16,842 nucleotides of DNA, from contig CAAGNL010000337.1 in NCBI GenBank assembly GCA_900771305.1, forward strand, positions 1 to 16,842. The letters run 5' to 3'. How positions within the stretch are numbered: position 1 is the first letter of the stretch; each line of letters starts with the position of its first letter. The translations under genes and the position numbers were made by a program. This document shows positions 7,479 to 13,554 of this stretch, in pieces. The notes under the pieces are model-generated. The model did no database searches. It was given only the letters and a program-made list of their open reading frames with translations, and had not been told where the DNA came from. The stretch comes from Kiritimatiellia bacterium (lineage in GTDB: Bacteria; Verrucomicrobiota; Kiritimatiellia; RFP12; UBA1067).

Positions 7479-8522
7479 TCACTGACCCGCGTACGGTCCA
7501 GGCTCGGGGGTATACCCCCCCTCAGAACCAGATGACGATCCACGCTTATTGCTGTAGTAGGGATTGCCTTCGCCGTTGTCGGCGGCCGTACCATCGGCAT
7601 TGCCACCAACGGCCTCCTTACTGGCGATATACCCACGCGGAATACGATTGAGCCCGATATCCGGCTGAGAATCAGGTGCCGCCCCGGCAATCGTAGGCGC
7701 CAGGAACGCACCAGCCCCCATCTTGGCGGCGGACGTCGCCATCGGAGACCCCTCGGCCGCCAGATCGGCCAGCAGGCCAACCATCACATCAGGAGAGCCC
7801 GTGAGAGACGTCACAACAGCATGGTCGGGTTCCTCGCCCGCCTGCGCGACGCCCAACATCGGATCGTAGGTCTGCTCCTGGCCATCGCCCATCGCAGGTT
7901 TAATCCATTCGCCCAACGCCAACTCACGGTTCTTGGCATCGGGCATTGTCGCCACCAACGTGTCAGCGAGATTGGCCGGCGTGCCATTCGAGGCACGCAG
8001 GAACATCAGAACGGCGAACGTCTCGCGAACACCCGCGTTCTCTGCCTTCTCGCAACGGGCGTTGATTGCGGTCATGGTGTTCTTCGCGAGCGTCTCGAAC
8101 TCACTGTCGGAGAAGGTGCGACTTGGATTCGCGGAACGATTGAAGATCTCCTTCGCAAAGCGTTCGTTGATGTCGGTGAGGAATTCAGGAGGAACCGTCG
8201 CGAAGACCTCGGCGAGGACCGTCGCGAGATTGCCTGGAGCGGCGCTCCTCACGGCAGCGCTGTTCGCTGCGTAGAACATCGCACCCTTCACTTCGTCATT
8301 GCCCGGCATCTTGGCAATCGCCTCATTGACCTCGGCTAGAAGTGCAGCCTGATCGGCAGGAGACACCTTCGCCATCGTCTCACGGAGCGTCTGCGCGTTC
8401 TGGGCGCACTCGCTCACAAGGTTGTGCCACTCAGAACGCGGCATCACGTCGGCAGCGACCAGCGGGAAGACCGCCAGCGCCAACACGCACATTGCCAAAC
8501 CCATCTTCCATTCAAACTTCAT
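7479..8522 (-). CDS. Unrecognised secreted protein in the polysaccharide export operon
   Basis: I do not recognise this 347-residue protein. It has a clear signal peptide (hydrophobic residues about 8-22, probable cleavage after LVAA near 24). A predominantly helical region follows to about residue 210. A degenerate motif recurs there: SPADQAALLAEVNEAIAKMP (54-73), APGNLATVLAEVFATVPPEF (95-114) and TPANLADTLVATMP (181-194), suggesting a helical-repeat scaffold. The remainder is low-complexity, ending in a Gly/Ser/Asn/Tyr/Pro-rich tail (about 305-347). No catalytic motif is visible. A GGAG ribosome site lies 8 bases before the ATG. It sits 27 bases after the Wza-like gene and 36 bases before the barrel gene, so it is probably co-expressed and periplasmic or surface-exposed. 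A role as an adaptor between lipoprotein and barrel, or as a matrix component, is only a guess from position. Confidence 0.85.
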   Translation of the reverse strand: MKFEWKMGLAMCVLALAVFPLVAADVMPRSEWHNLVSECAQNAQTLRETMAKVSPADQAALLAEVNEAIAKMPGNDEVKGAMFYAANSAAVRSAAPGNLATVLAEVFATVPPEFLTDINERFAKEIFNRSANPSRTFSDSEFETLAKNTMTAINARCEKAENAGVRETFAVLMFLRASNGTPANLADTLVATMPDAKNRELALGEWIKPAMGDGQEQTYDPMLGVAQAGEEPDHAVVTSLTGSPDVMVGLLADLAAEGSPMATSAAKMGAGAFLAPTIAGAAPDSQPDIGLNRIPRGYIASKEAVGGNADGTAADNGEGNPYYSNKRGSSSGSEGGYTPEPGPYAGQ

Positions 8523-8549
8523 GTTGTAATCTCCTGCCTAGTTTGAAAA

Positions 8550-9245
8550 TCAATACCATGACATCGGAACGTAGATGACATCCCCGGCCTTCAACTGCAT
8601 ATCCATGTCAACGCGGCCATCACGCCCCATTTTGATGATGTCGACCCGCGTCTTCGTCTGCTTGCCGTCCTTGTCGCATCGGGTCACCTGTATGTCGCTC
8701 TTGTCGGCAATCGACGTCACGCCACCCGCCAACTGCAAAGCCTTCAGTACGGTGAGGTCCATTGTCGACGGCACATCAACAGGACCTGGACGATGCACCT
8801 CGCCCAGAACCTTCACCGTTCCCCATGGAGACACCATCCCCTGCCCACTCTGGAAAATGAACGTCGCCGTCACGCTTGGATCAATGTAGTATTCCTTGTA
8901 GGCGGTCGCAATCTTCTGCTGAAGCTCCACGAGCGAGAGTCCCTCGCACTTGATCGTCCCAACGAGCTCCATCGTGATGCATCCTTCGGCATCGACGAAA
9001 TACTGCTTTGAGTCCCGATTGGCCTGCCCCACCGCAGTCACGGAAATTGCCAAAGCCACACCCGGACGGACCTTGGGTCCATCAAAATACGTGGCCAGCA
9101 CGTTCGGGTCAATGCGCTCAGACTTCTTCCTGCCGCCGTCCTCCAGCTCGTTGAGAGCGTTGACGATCGTCTCGCACCCGCCCACGCAGACAAGCGAGAG
9201 CAGAAGCGTCAGCACCGGCAGTATTCTATTGAATTTAAACGACAT
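8550..9245 (-). CDS. Wza-like polysaccharide export lipoprotein, short form
   Basis: This 231-residue protein has a lipoprotein signal peptide ending in CVGGC, with the lipidated cysteine at 24. A polysaccharide-export (Poly_export) domain spans about 56-140 and includes VRPGVALAISV and FVDAEGCITMELVGTIKCEG. An SLBB domain spans about 145-225, with VKVLGEVHRPGPVDVP and a closing LKAGDVIYVPMSWY. Proteins of this family form a periplasmic ring through which polysaccharide leaves the cell. Escherichia coli Wza is about 380 residues, with further repeats and a C-terminal amphipathic helix that crosses the outer membrane. This one stops right after the SLBB domain and has neither. The frame is open upstream to 9371, but the ATG at 9245 is chosen because it gives a proper lipoprotein signal and because the longer version would start inside the upstream terminator and contain the promoter. 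It is the first gene of its operon. Confidence 0.92.
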   Translation of the reverse strand: MSFKFNRILPVLTLLLSLVCVGGCETIVNALNELEDGGRKKSERIDPNVLATYFDGPKVRPGVALAISVTAVGQANRDSKQYFVDAEGCITMELVGTIKCEGLSLVELQQKIATAYKEYYIDPSVTATFIFQSGQGMVSPWGTVKVLGEVHRPGPVDVPSTMDLTVLKALQLAGGVTSIADKSDIQVTRCDKDGKQTKTRVDIIKMGRDGRVDMDMQLKAGDVIYVPMSWY

Positions 9246-9297
9246 CAAGGTGATTCCAAGTCCTGAGGAGAACCCACTCCCCCCAGTCAACGGCGGT

Positions 9298-9326
9298 ATG
9301 ATACACCTTCTCGGGGAATATGGCAA
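9298..9326 (-). promoter_or_regulatory. Sigma70-type promoter of the polysaccharide export operon
   Basis: Read on the minus strand, TTGCCA (-35, 9321-9326) is followed by a 17-base spacer and TATCAT (-10, 9298-9303), each matching consensus at five of six positions. A/T-rich sequence (TTAAATTTTTGTTA) just upstream of the -35 could act as an UP element. Predicted transcription would start near 9291, leaving a leader of about 45 bases before the Wza-like ATG at 9245. Identified by eye. Confidence 0.7.
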
Positions 9327-9330
9327 TAAC

Positions 9331-9374
9331 AAAAATTTAAGGAGATCCGTGCCGCCAGGAAACGACGGCACGGA
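9331..9374 (-). terminator. Intrinsic terminator after rplI
   Basis: A perfect 9-base-pair stem (9346-9354 with 9366-9374, tccgtgccg/cggcacgga) has an 11-base loop. It is followed on the minus strand by TCTCCTTAAATTTTTG. It lies 22 bases beyond the rplI stop and directly before the next promoter. The T-tract begins several bases away from the stem base, so termination may be incomplete. Confidence 0.65.
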
Positions 9375-9395
9375 CTTCCTCGCGAGGCAACGGCC

Positions 9396-9860
9396 TTAGG
9401 CCTGCTGCGCCGAGGCGTCAACGATCCACACCTTGAACGGGACCGTCACGCCCTCGCCGAGGTCAATCTTCGCCTCGTACGTGCCAACCTCCTTGAGCTG
9501 GTCAGGGAGGTCGAGCTGGCTACGCTCAAACTTCGTGCCACGGTCAGCTTCAATCGCGGCGAGGATGTCCGTCGCGTTCACGCCACCATAGAGCCTCGTG
9601 CCGTCAACCGTCTGCGCGTTCACCGTCACGGAGAGGCCCGTGAGCTTCGCCGCGAGGGCTTCGGCGGCGGCCTTGCGAGCCTTGCGCTCGGCGGCGCGCT
9701 GCGCCTCGAGCTTGGCGAGACGGCGCTTAGAAGCTTCCGTCACCGGGGCCGCGAGGCCCTGGGGGAGAAGCATATTGCGCGCGTAACCGGGTGCGACCTT
9801 GACGATCTCACCGGCCTTGCCGAGGTACTTGACATCGGCCATCAGCATCACTTCGGTCAT
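9396..9860 (-). CDS. rplI: Large-subunit ribosomal protein bL9
   Basis: This 154-residue protein is bL9, which binds 23S rRNA near the L1 stalk and helps maintain reading frame. The N-terminal domain shows the family pattern VMLMADVKYLGKAGEIVKVAPGYARNMLLPQGLA. A charged Ala/Lys/Arg-rich connecting helix follows (ASKRRLAKLEAQRAAERKARKA), then the C-terminal domain with RLYGGVNATDILAAI and VGTYEAKIDL. The ATG at 9860 is chosen over an upstream in-frame start at 9905 because AAAGGA lies 8 bases before it and the protein then begins at the conserved N-terminus. It is the last gene of the ribosomal protein operon, 16 bases after rpsR. Confidence 0.97.
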   Translation of the reverse strand: MTEVMLMADVKYLGKAGEIVKVAPGYARNMLLPQGLAAPVTEASKRRLAKLEAQRAAERKARKAAAEALAAKLTGLSVTVNAQTVDGTRLYGGVNATDILAAIEADRGTKFERSQLDLPDQLKEVGTYEAKIDLGEGVTVPFKVWIVDASAQQA

Positions 9861-9876
9861 TTTACGCGTTCCTTTC

Positions 9877-10119
9877 TCAGGCCATGAGGCCCATGTTGCG
9901 CGCACGACGCACGCCCTTCTTGATCTGGCGCTGCTGCATCGCCGTCACGCCCGTCACGCGGGCCGGGATGATCTTGCCGTATTCGGTCACATAGCGCTTG
10001 AGAACCTCGATGTCGTTGAGGTCAATCTTGTCGTTCGCGGGAATCGCAGGACGACGGCGGGAGGTGAACTCGCCGCGGTCTTCGCGGTCCGGACGCTCGC
10101 TCTTTTTCTGGTAGGCCAT
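9877..10119 (-). CDS. rpsR: Small-subunit ribosomal protein bS18
   Basis: This 80-residue protein is bS18, which pairs with bS6 on the 30S platform. The core IDLNDIEVLKRYVTEYGKIIPARVTGVTAMQQRQIKKGVRRARNMGLM matches the family across its length, including the IPARxTG motif and the Arg/Lys-rich C-terminus. The N-terminus is basic and variable, as usual. An AAGGAA site lies 7 bases before the ATG. It lies between ssb and rplI in the conserved rpsF-ssb-rpsR-rplI order. It has no zinc-binding cysteines. Confidence 0.97.
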   Translation of the reverse strand: MAYQKKSERPDREDRGEFTSRRRPAIPANDKIDLNDIEVLKRYVTEYGKIIPARVTGVTAMQQRQIKKGVRRARNMGLMA

Positions 10120-10147
10120 TTTATGGTTCCTTGTTTGTGATTGTCTT

Positions 10148-10546
10148 TTAGAACGGCAGAGGCGGTTCTTCTTCGCCTCCGATCGGCTCTCCCGTAAGGC
10201 GGCTCTGATTGGGAGCCGGCAAGGGGAGGAACTTCACGGTCATGGCACGAACCTTCAACTTCTGAAGCTTCTGTCCATCCTTCTCCCAGGTGTCCATCTG
10301 GAGACGTCCCTCCACGAGGACCGACCGGCCCTTGCGAAGATACTGGCCACACAGCTCGGCGAGTTTTTCCCAGGCGTCGACTTCGACGAACGTGGGAATG
10401 TCCACCATATTGCCGTTGCGGTCCTTCCGACGCTCGTTGAGGGCCAGCGCGAAGCGACACACCTTCACGGCGTTCGCTCCGACAGTGCGGACCTCGGGGT
10501 CGCGCGTCAGATTCCCCATCAGGATGACTTTGTTGAAGGACGGCAT
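10148..10546 (-). CDS. ssb: Single-stranded DNA-binding protein
   Basis: This 132-residue SSB coats single-stranded DNA during replication and repair. The OB-fold is recognisable from FNKVILMGNLTRDPEVR at the N-terminus, through FVEVDAWEKLAELCGQYLRKGRSVLVEGRLQMDTWE, to about residue 108. A short linker leads to an acidic, hydrophobic tip, GGEEEPPLPF, the variant of the DDDIPF tail that recruits partner proteins. The protein is shorter than Escherichia coli SSB (178 residues) because the linker is brief. There are two adjacent ATG codons. The second, at 10546, sits 5 bases after GGAGG and is preferred; the first has only 2. It lies between rpsF and rpsR, the classic arrangement. Confidence 0.96.
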   Translation of the reverse strand: MPSFNKVILMGNLTRDPEVRTVGANAVKVCRFALALNERRKDRNGNMVDIPTFVEVDAWEKLAELCGQYLRKGRSVLVEGRLQMDTWEKDGQKLQKLKVRAMTVKFLPLPAPNQSRLTGEPIGGEEEPPLPF

Positions 10547-10551
10547 CATCG

Positions 10552-10556
10552 CCTCC
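10552..10556 (-). promoter_or_regulatory. Ribosome binding site of ssb
   Basis: A consensus GGAGG on the minus strand, 5 bases before the ATG at 10546 and only 2 before the ATG at 10549. It therefore supports the shorter SSB start. Confidence 0.7.
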
Positions 10557-10566
10557 GCTTCGCCTT

Positions 10567-10962
10567 TTATTCAGCCGCGGGAGCTTCGGCGGCAGCCGCC
10601 TCGGCATCCTTCTGCGCCTTGATCGCCTCGCGCTTCGCGGCAGCTTCCCTCTGAGCGGCGTAGACCGCCTCGCGGCGCTCGTCCACGGCCAGGATCTGCA
10701 CGCGGAAGACTTCTTCCACGAGACGGTAGCGGTTCACGAGCTCGCTCACCTTGGAGGGATCGAACTCAAAGCGGACCAGCACGTACACGCCGTTCTCGCG
10801 CTTGTGCATCGGGTGCGCGAACGCACGCTTGCCAAGCACTTCCTGGCTGAGGACAGTGCCGCCGAGACGCGTCACTTCCGCGAGCGCCTTCTGGATCTGA
10901 GCATCCAGGATGTCGTCCTTCGCCTGTCCGGCGAAGATGTAGAGACCATCGTACTTCTTCAT
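10567..10962 (-). CDS. rpsF: Small-subunit ribosomal protein bS6
   Basis: This 131-residue protein is bS6, partner of bS18 on the 30S platform. It shows the ferredoxin-like fold pattern with MKKYDGLYIF, GGTVLSQEVLGKRAFAHPMHKRENGVYVLVRFEFDP and LVEEVFRVQILAVD. After about residue 100 comes a long Ala/Glu/Lys-rich tail (QKDAEAAAAEAPAAE), an extension seen in bS6 of several phyla. The start codon overlaps the pth stop in an ATGA arrangement, indicating translational coupling. AAGGA lies 9 bases upstream inside pth. Confidence 0.96.
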   Translation of the reverse strand: MKKYDGLYIFAGQAKDDILDAQIQKALAEVTRLGGTVLSQEVLGKRAFAHPMHKRENGVYVLVRFEFDPSKVSELVNRYRLVEEVFRVQILAVDERREAVYAAQREAAAKREAIKAQKDAEAAAAEAPAAE

Positions 10963-11570
10963 TTGTCGTTTTCCTTCCCGGCCGCGGCGGACGTCGCCAT
11001 CCAGCCGTTGTACCGGTTCATCGCGATTTCAGTACTTTCCAATTCGATCGTCCCAATCGCCTTGACTGCCTCCGCCACCACTTCGTCCATGACCTTGCGG
11101 TCATCCGGCCCGAACTTGCCGAGCACGTGCCCGACCACGTTCGCGCGGTTCCGCGCGTCGCGGCCGACGCCGATTCGCAGCCGGATGAAATCCGGCGTGC
11201 CTACGCGCTCGATCACGCTCTTCAGGCCGTTGTGGCCACCCGCCGAACCGCCCTTCCTGACACGCATCTTCCCCACGGGGAGGTCGATGTCATCCGAGAC
11301 GACCAGCAGGTCTTCCGCCACCTTGGCGTTGTGGTACTTCACCACGGGAGCGACACAGTTGCCGCTGAGATTCATGAACGTCATCGGCTTCACCAGCATG
11401 ACCTTCACAGACCCGAGCATCCCTGTCGCAAGATCCCCGTTGAAGGAGGAGGAGGATTTCCAGGTCGCGCCAATCTCGCGCGCCAGCGCATCCACGACCT
11501 CGAAGCCGATGGAGTGCGGCGTATTCGCGTATTCCGCGCCGGGATTACCCAATCCTGCAATCACCTTCAT
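10959..11570 (-). CDS. pth: Peptidyl-tRNA hydrolase
   Basis: This 203-residue enzyme cleaves the ester bond of peptidyl-tRNAs released from stalled ribosomes, recycling tRNA. Residues equivalent to the Escherichia coli active site are present: N9 in GLGNPG, catalytic H19, N67 in MNLSGN, D93 in SDDIDLP and N114 in GGSAGGHNGLKSV. The residue after the catalytic histidine is Ser (PHSIGFEVVD), where many family members have Asn. The C-terminus is slightly extended and charged (AAGKENDK). No clear Shine-Dalgarno precedes the ATG at 11570, which lies 24 bases after the rplY stop, so translation may depend on coupling. The stop overlaps rpsF by 4 bases. Confidence 0.96.
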   Translation of the reverse strand: MKVIAGLGNPGAEYANTPHSIGFEVVDALAREIGATWKSSSSFNGDLATGMLGSVKVMLVKPMTFMNLSGNCVAPVVKYHNAKVAEDLLVVSDDIDLPVGKMRVRKGGSAGGHNGLKSVIERVGTPDFIRLRIGVGRDARNRANVVGHVLGKFGPDDRKVMDEVVAEAVKAIGTIELESTEIAMNRYNGWMATSAAAGKENDK

Positions 11571-11594
11571 TTCAAGACACCGGGAACGAGGGAA

Positions 11595-12251
11595 TTACTT
11601 CTTCTCCGCCTTGGCGGCGTCTTCCTTGCCCTTCTTGATCACGTCGGGGGCCTTCTCCTCGCCGGGCGCGCTCTTGACGGCCGTGTCCGCGCCATCCGGC
11701 GCCTTGACGACCGCAACCGCGTATTCGCCGCGCGTCACGAGCGTCTGCTTGTCGCCAAGCTGAAGATCGCGCACGAAGAGCGTCTGGTCCAGACCAAGAT
11801 GGGAGACGTCGATCTCGAACTTCTCGACGATGTCCGTCGGGAGGCACTCGACCTCGACCGAACGCAGCGTCTGCTCGAGCACGCCGCCGCCGATCTTGAC
11901 GCCAACCGCTTCGCCAACGAGGTAGAGAGGAACCGTCACGCGCACCTTCTGCGTGAGCGAAACCTCGCTGAAATCCACGTGGATGGGAGTACCCGCCAGG
12001 ACGTCGTTCTGCATCTCACGCAGAAGCGCCGGAACCTCGGTACCGTTCACGTCCAGCGTAACCAGCAGCTGCTTGCCACTGCGGCCACGCATCGCCATCA
12101 TGAACTCATGGGCGTTGAACTTGATGAGCTTCGTTCCACCCTTGTTCATGCTCATCACCGACGCGGGAACCATGCCCGCACGGCGAAGACGGCGGACTGC
12201 ACCCGTGCCCTGTTCGGTACGGACTTCCGCCTTGATCTTGATCTGATCCAT
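11595..12251 (-). CDS. rplY: Large-subunit ribosomal protein bL25, CTC form
   Basis: This 218-residue protein is the two-domain (CTC/TL5) form of bL25, which binds 5S rRNA. The N-terminal domain (about 1-95) includes IKAEVRTEQGTGAVRRLRRAGMVPA and LLREMQNDVLAGTPIHVDF. The C-terminal beta domain (about 95-190) includes VPLYLVGEAVGVKIGGGVLEQ, VECLPTDIVEKFEIDVSHL and LVTRGEYAVAVV. A Lys/Ala/Glu-rich tail follows. A purine-rich GAGAAGAAGA stretch just before the ATG probably serves as ribosome site. It heads the run rplY-pth-rpsF-ssb-rpsR-rplI, and its neighbour upstream is prs, an association also known in other phyla. Confidence 0.96.
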   Translation of the reverse strand: MDQIKIKAEVRTEQGTGAVRRLRRAGMVPASVMSMNKGGTKLIKFNAHEFMMAMRGRSGKQLLVTLDVNGTEVPALLREMQNDVLAGTPIHVDFSEVSLTQKVRVTVPLYLVGEAVGVKIGGGVLEQTLRSVEVECLPTDIVEKFEIDVSHLGLDQTLFVRDLQLGDKQTLVTRGEYAVAVVKAPDGADTAVKSAPGEEKAPDVIKKGKEDAAKAEKK

Positions 12252-12322
12252 TCTTCTTCTCTTGTTTGACGACCCCGCCTGCTCTCACGCACACGCGCTA
12301 CCCTCGGCGGTCAAAGTCATGT

Positions 12323-12350
12323 AGTATATCAAAAATATGGCGGATTGGAA
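12323..12350 (-). promoter_or_regulatory. Possible promoter of the rplY operon
   Basis: A TATACT -10-like hexamer (12323-12328, minus strand) lies about 70 bases before the rplY ATG in the only A/T-rich stretch between prs and rplY. The best -35 candidate, TTCCAA at 12345-12350 with a 16-base spacer, matches consensus poorly, so the call rests mainly on the -10 and on position after the prs hairpin. Confidence 0.4.
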
Positions 12351-12355
12351 GGCCT

Positions 12356-12443
12356 AAAAAGAAGATTCCCCATACGCAATCTGCCCATACGATCCAGTGT
12401 GCGTTCAGTGACACCTTATCGCATGGGCAGAACACATATGGGG
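12356..12443 (-). terminator. Large RNA-polar hairpin after prs, probable terminator
   Basis: Arms 12368-12393 and 12418-12443 form a 26-position stem with a 24-base loop (12394-12417). As minus-strand RNA, 25 of 26 positions pair (21 Watson-Crick, 4 G-U) with one U-U mismatch. As plus-strand RNA the four wobbles become A-C mismatches. The minus strand continues AATCTTCTTTTT, a U-rich tail. It begins 46 bases beyond the prs stop, which suits a prs terminator. A structured leader or a mobile palindromic element are alternatives. Confidence 0.6.
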
Positions 12444-12489
12444 GAGACTTCCAGGGGGAAGCCCAAGGCCCCAATGGCGAGAGGGATTG

Positions 12490-13461
12490 TTACTCGTGGT
12501 TGAAGAGGTCGTTCACGCTTTCGTTGCCGTGAATGCGCTTGATCGCCTCGCCGATCAACGGCGCGACGCTGAGCACCGTCAGCTTGAACGGCAGCTTCGA
12601 GGGATCAAAGCCCTCGCGGAGCGGAATGGAGTCCGTCACCACGAGCTCGTTGAGCTGCGCCTCGCCCATCAGGCGCTCCACACCCTTCTGGGTGAGGGGG
12701 AAGTGCGAGACGAACGCATGGACGCTCTTCGCGCCGTTGTCGCGGCACATCTTCGCCGCCGCGCTGAGCGTGCCACCCGTCGCCGTCATGTCGTCGATCA
12801 TGATGACGTCGCAGTCCTTCACGTCGCCGACGACGCTGAACGCGTCCACCGTATCGCCGCCCGTGCGCTGCTTCGCCACAATCGCGAGTCCCGTGCCGAG
12901 CTTGCGACTGTAGCCGTACGCCGTCTTCGCCCCGCCCGTATCCGGCGCCACGACAATCGGCTTCGGCAGATGCATGTCACGAATGTACTTGAGGATCACC
13001 GGCTCCGCGTGCAGCTGGTCGAGCGGAATGTTGAAGAAGCCCTGAATCTGGTTCGCGTGCAGATCGAGCGTGAGGACGCGATCCGCCCCCGCCGCCGTGA
13101 TGAGGTTCGCGATGAGGCGCGCCGTGATCGGCACCCGCGGCTGATCCTTGCGATCCTGGCGCGCGTAGCCATAGTACGGAATCACGGCCGTGATGCGCGC
13201 CGCACTGCCGCGGCGAAGCGCGTCCATGATGATGAAGAGCTCCATGTACGCGTCGTTCGGCGCGGGGCTACCGCTCTGGATCACGAACACGTCGCGCCCA
13301 CGCACGCCCTCCTGGACCTGGCAGAACGTTTCGCCGTCGGGGAAATGCTTGATGTCGATCTTGTTGAGAGGCTTCCCCAAATAGGAAGCCACCTTCTCGG
13401 CGAGCGGCGGATTCGCCGACCCCGAAAACACCATGAAATCGCCTTTCAGCTCGTTCAGCAT
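12490..13461 (-). CDS. prs: Ribose-phosphate pyrophosphokinase (PRPP synthetase)
   Basis: This 323-residue class I enzyme makes PRPP from ribose 5-phosphate and ATP, feeding purine, pyrimidine, histidine, tryptophan and NAD synthesis. Family landmarks are VFSGSANPPLAEKVA (11-25), HFPDGETF (39-46), PYYGYARQDRK (95-105), LDLHANQIQGFF (132-143, with the expected catalytic histidine at 135), the PRPP-binding loop DDMTATGGTL (223-232) and the C-terminal ESVNDLF. The frame is open to 13545, but the ATG at 13461 is chosen because GGAG lies 7 bases before it. The ATG at 13467 has only one base of spacing. A promoter-like element lies about 50 bases upstream, between this gene and rnhB. A strong hairpin follows the stop. 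Confidence 0.97.
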   Translation of the reverse strand: MLNELKGDFMVFSGSANPPLAEKVASYLGKPLNKIDIKHFPDGETFCQVQEGVRGRDVFVIQSGSPAPNDAYMELFIIMDALRRGSAARITAVIPYYGYARQDRKDQPRVPITARLIANLITAAGADRVLTLDLHANQIQGFFNIPLDQLHAEPVILKYIRDMHLPKPIVVAPDTGGAKTAYGYSRKLGTGLAIVAKQRTGGDTVDAFSVVGDVKDCDVIMIDDMTATGGTLSAAAKMCRDNGAKSVHAFVSHFPLTQKGVERLMGEAQLNELVVTDSIPLREGFDPSKLPFKLTVLSVAPLIGEAIKRIHGNESVNDLFNHE

Positions 13462-13468
13462 GTCCATT

Positions 13469-13472
13469 CTCC
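13469..13472 (-). promoter_or_regulatory. Ribosome binding site of prs
   Basis: GGAG on the minus strand, 7 bases before ATG 13461 and only 1 base before ATG 13467. It favours the shorter N-terminus beginning MLNELKGDFMVFSG. Confidence 0.7.
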
Positions 13473-13516
13473 AATAATTTAAGTTTCGGCGTCCTCTTGA
13501 ACCCGAATGGCCGTAT

Positions 13517-13545
13517 AGTATAGCAGAAATCCGACGCGAGGGCAA
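13517..13545 (-). promoter_or_regulatory. Sigma70-type promoter of prs
   Basis: On the minus strand, TTGCCC (13540-13545) is followed by a 17-base spacer and TATACT (13517-13522); matches to consensus are four and five of six. The element fills the gap between the rnhB stop (13555) and prs and predicts a leader of about 50 bases. No terminator is visible after rnhB, so prs may also receive read-through. Confidence 0.62.
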
Positions 13546-13554
13546 AAGTTGATC

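Noticed and set aside
9246..9371. Longer version of the Wza-like protein starting at 9371
   Set aside because: It would begin in the terminator stem and run through the promoter. The internal ATG at 9245 gives a normal lipoprotein signal peptide.
11127..12269. A 380-codon plus-strand frame antisense to pth and rplY
   Set aside because: It spans two well-supported minus-strand genes and their junction, has an Arg/His-rich composition and shows no motif.
12487..13482. A 331-codon plus-strand frame antisense to prs
   Set aside because: The product is an Arg/His/Leu/Ala-rich string with no recognisable family, and prs on the other strand is unmistakable.
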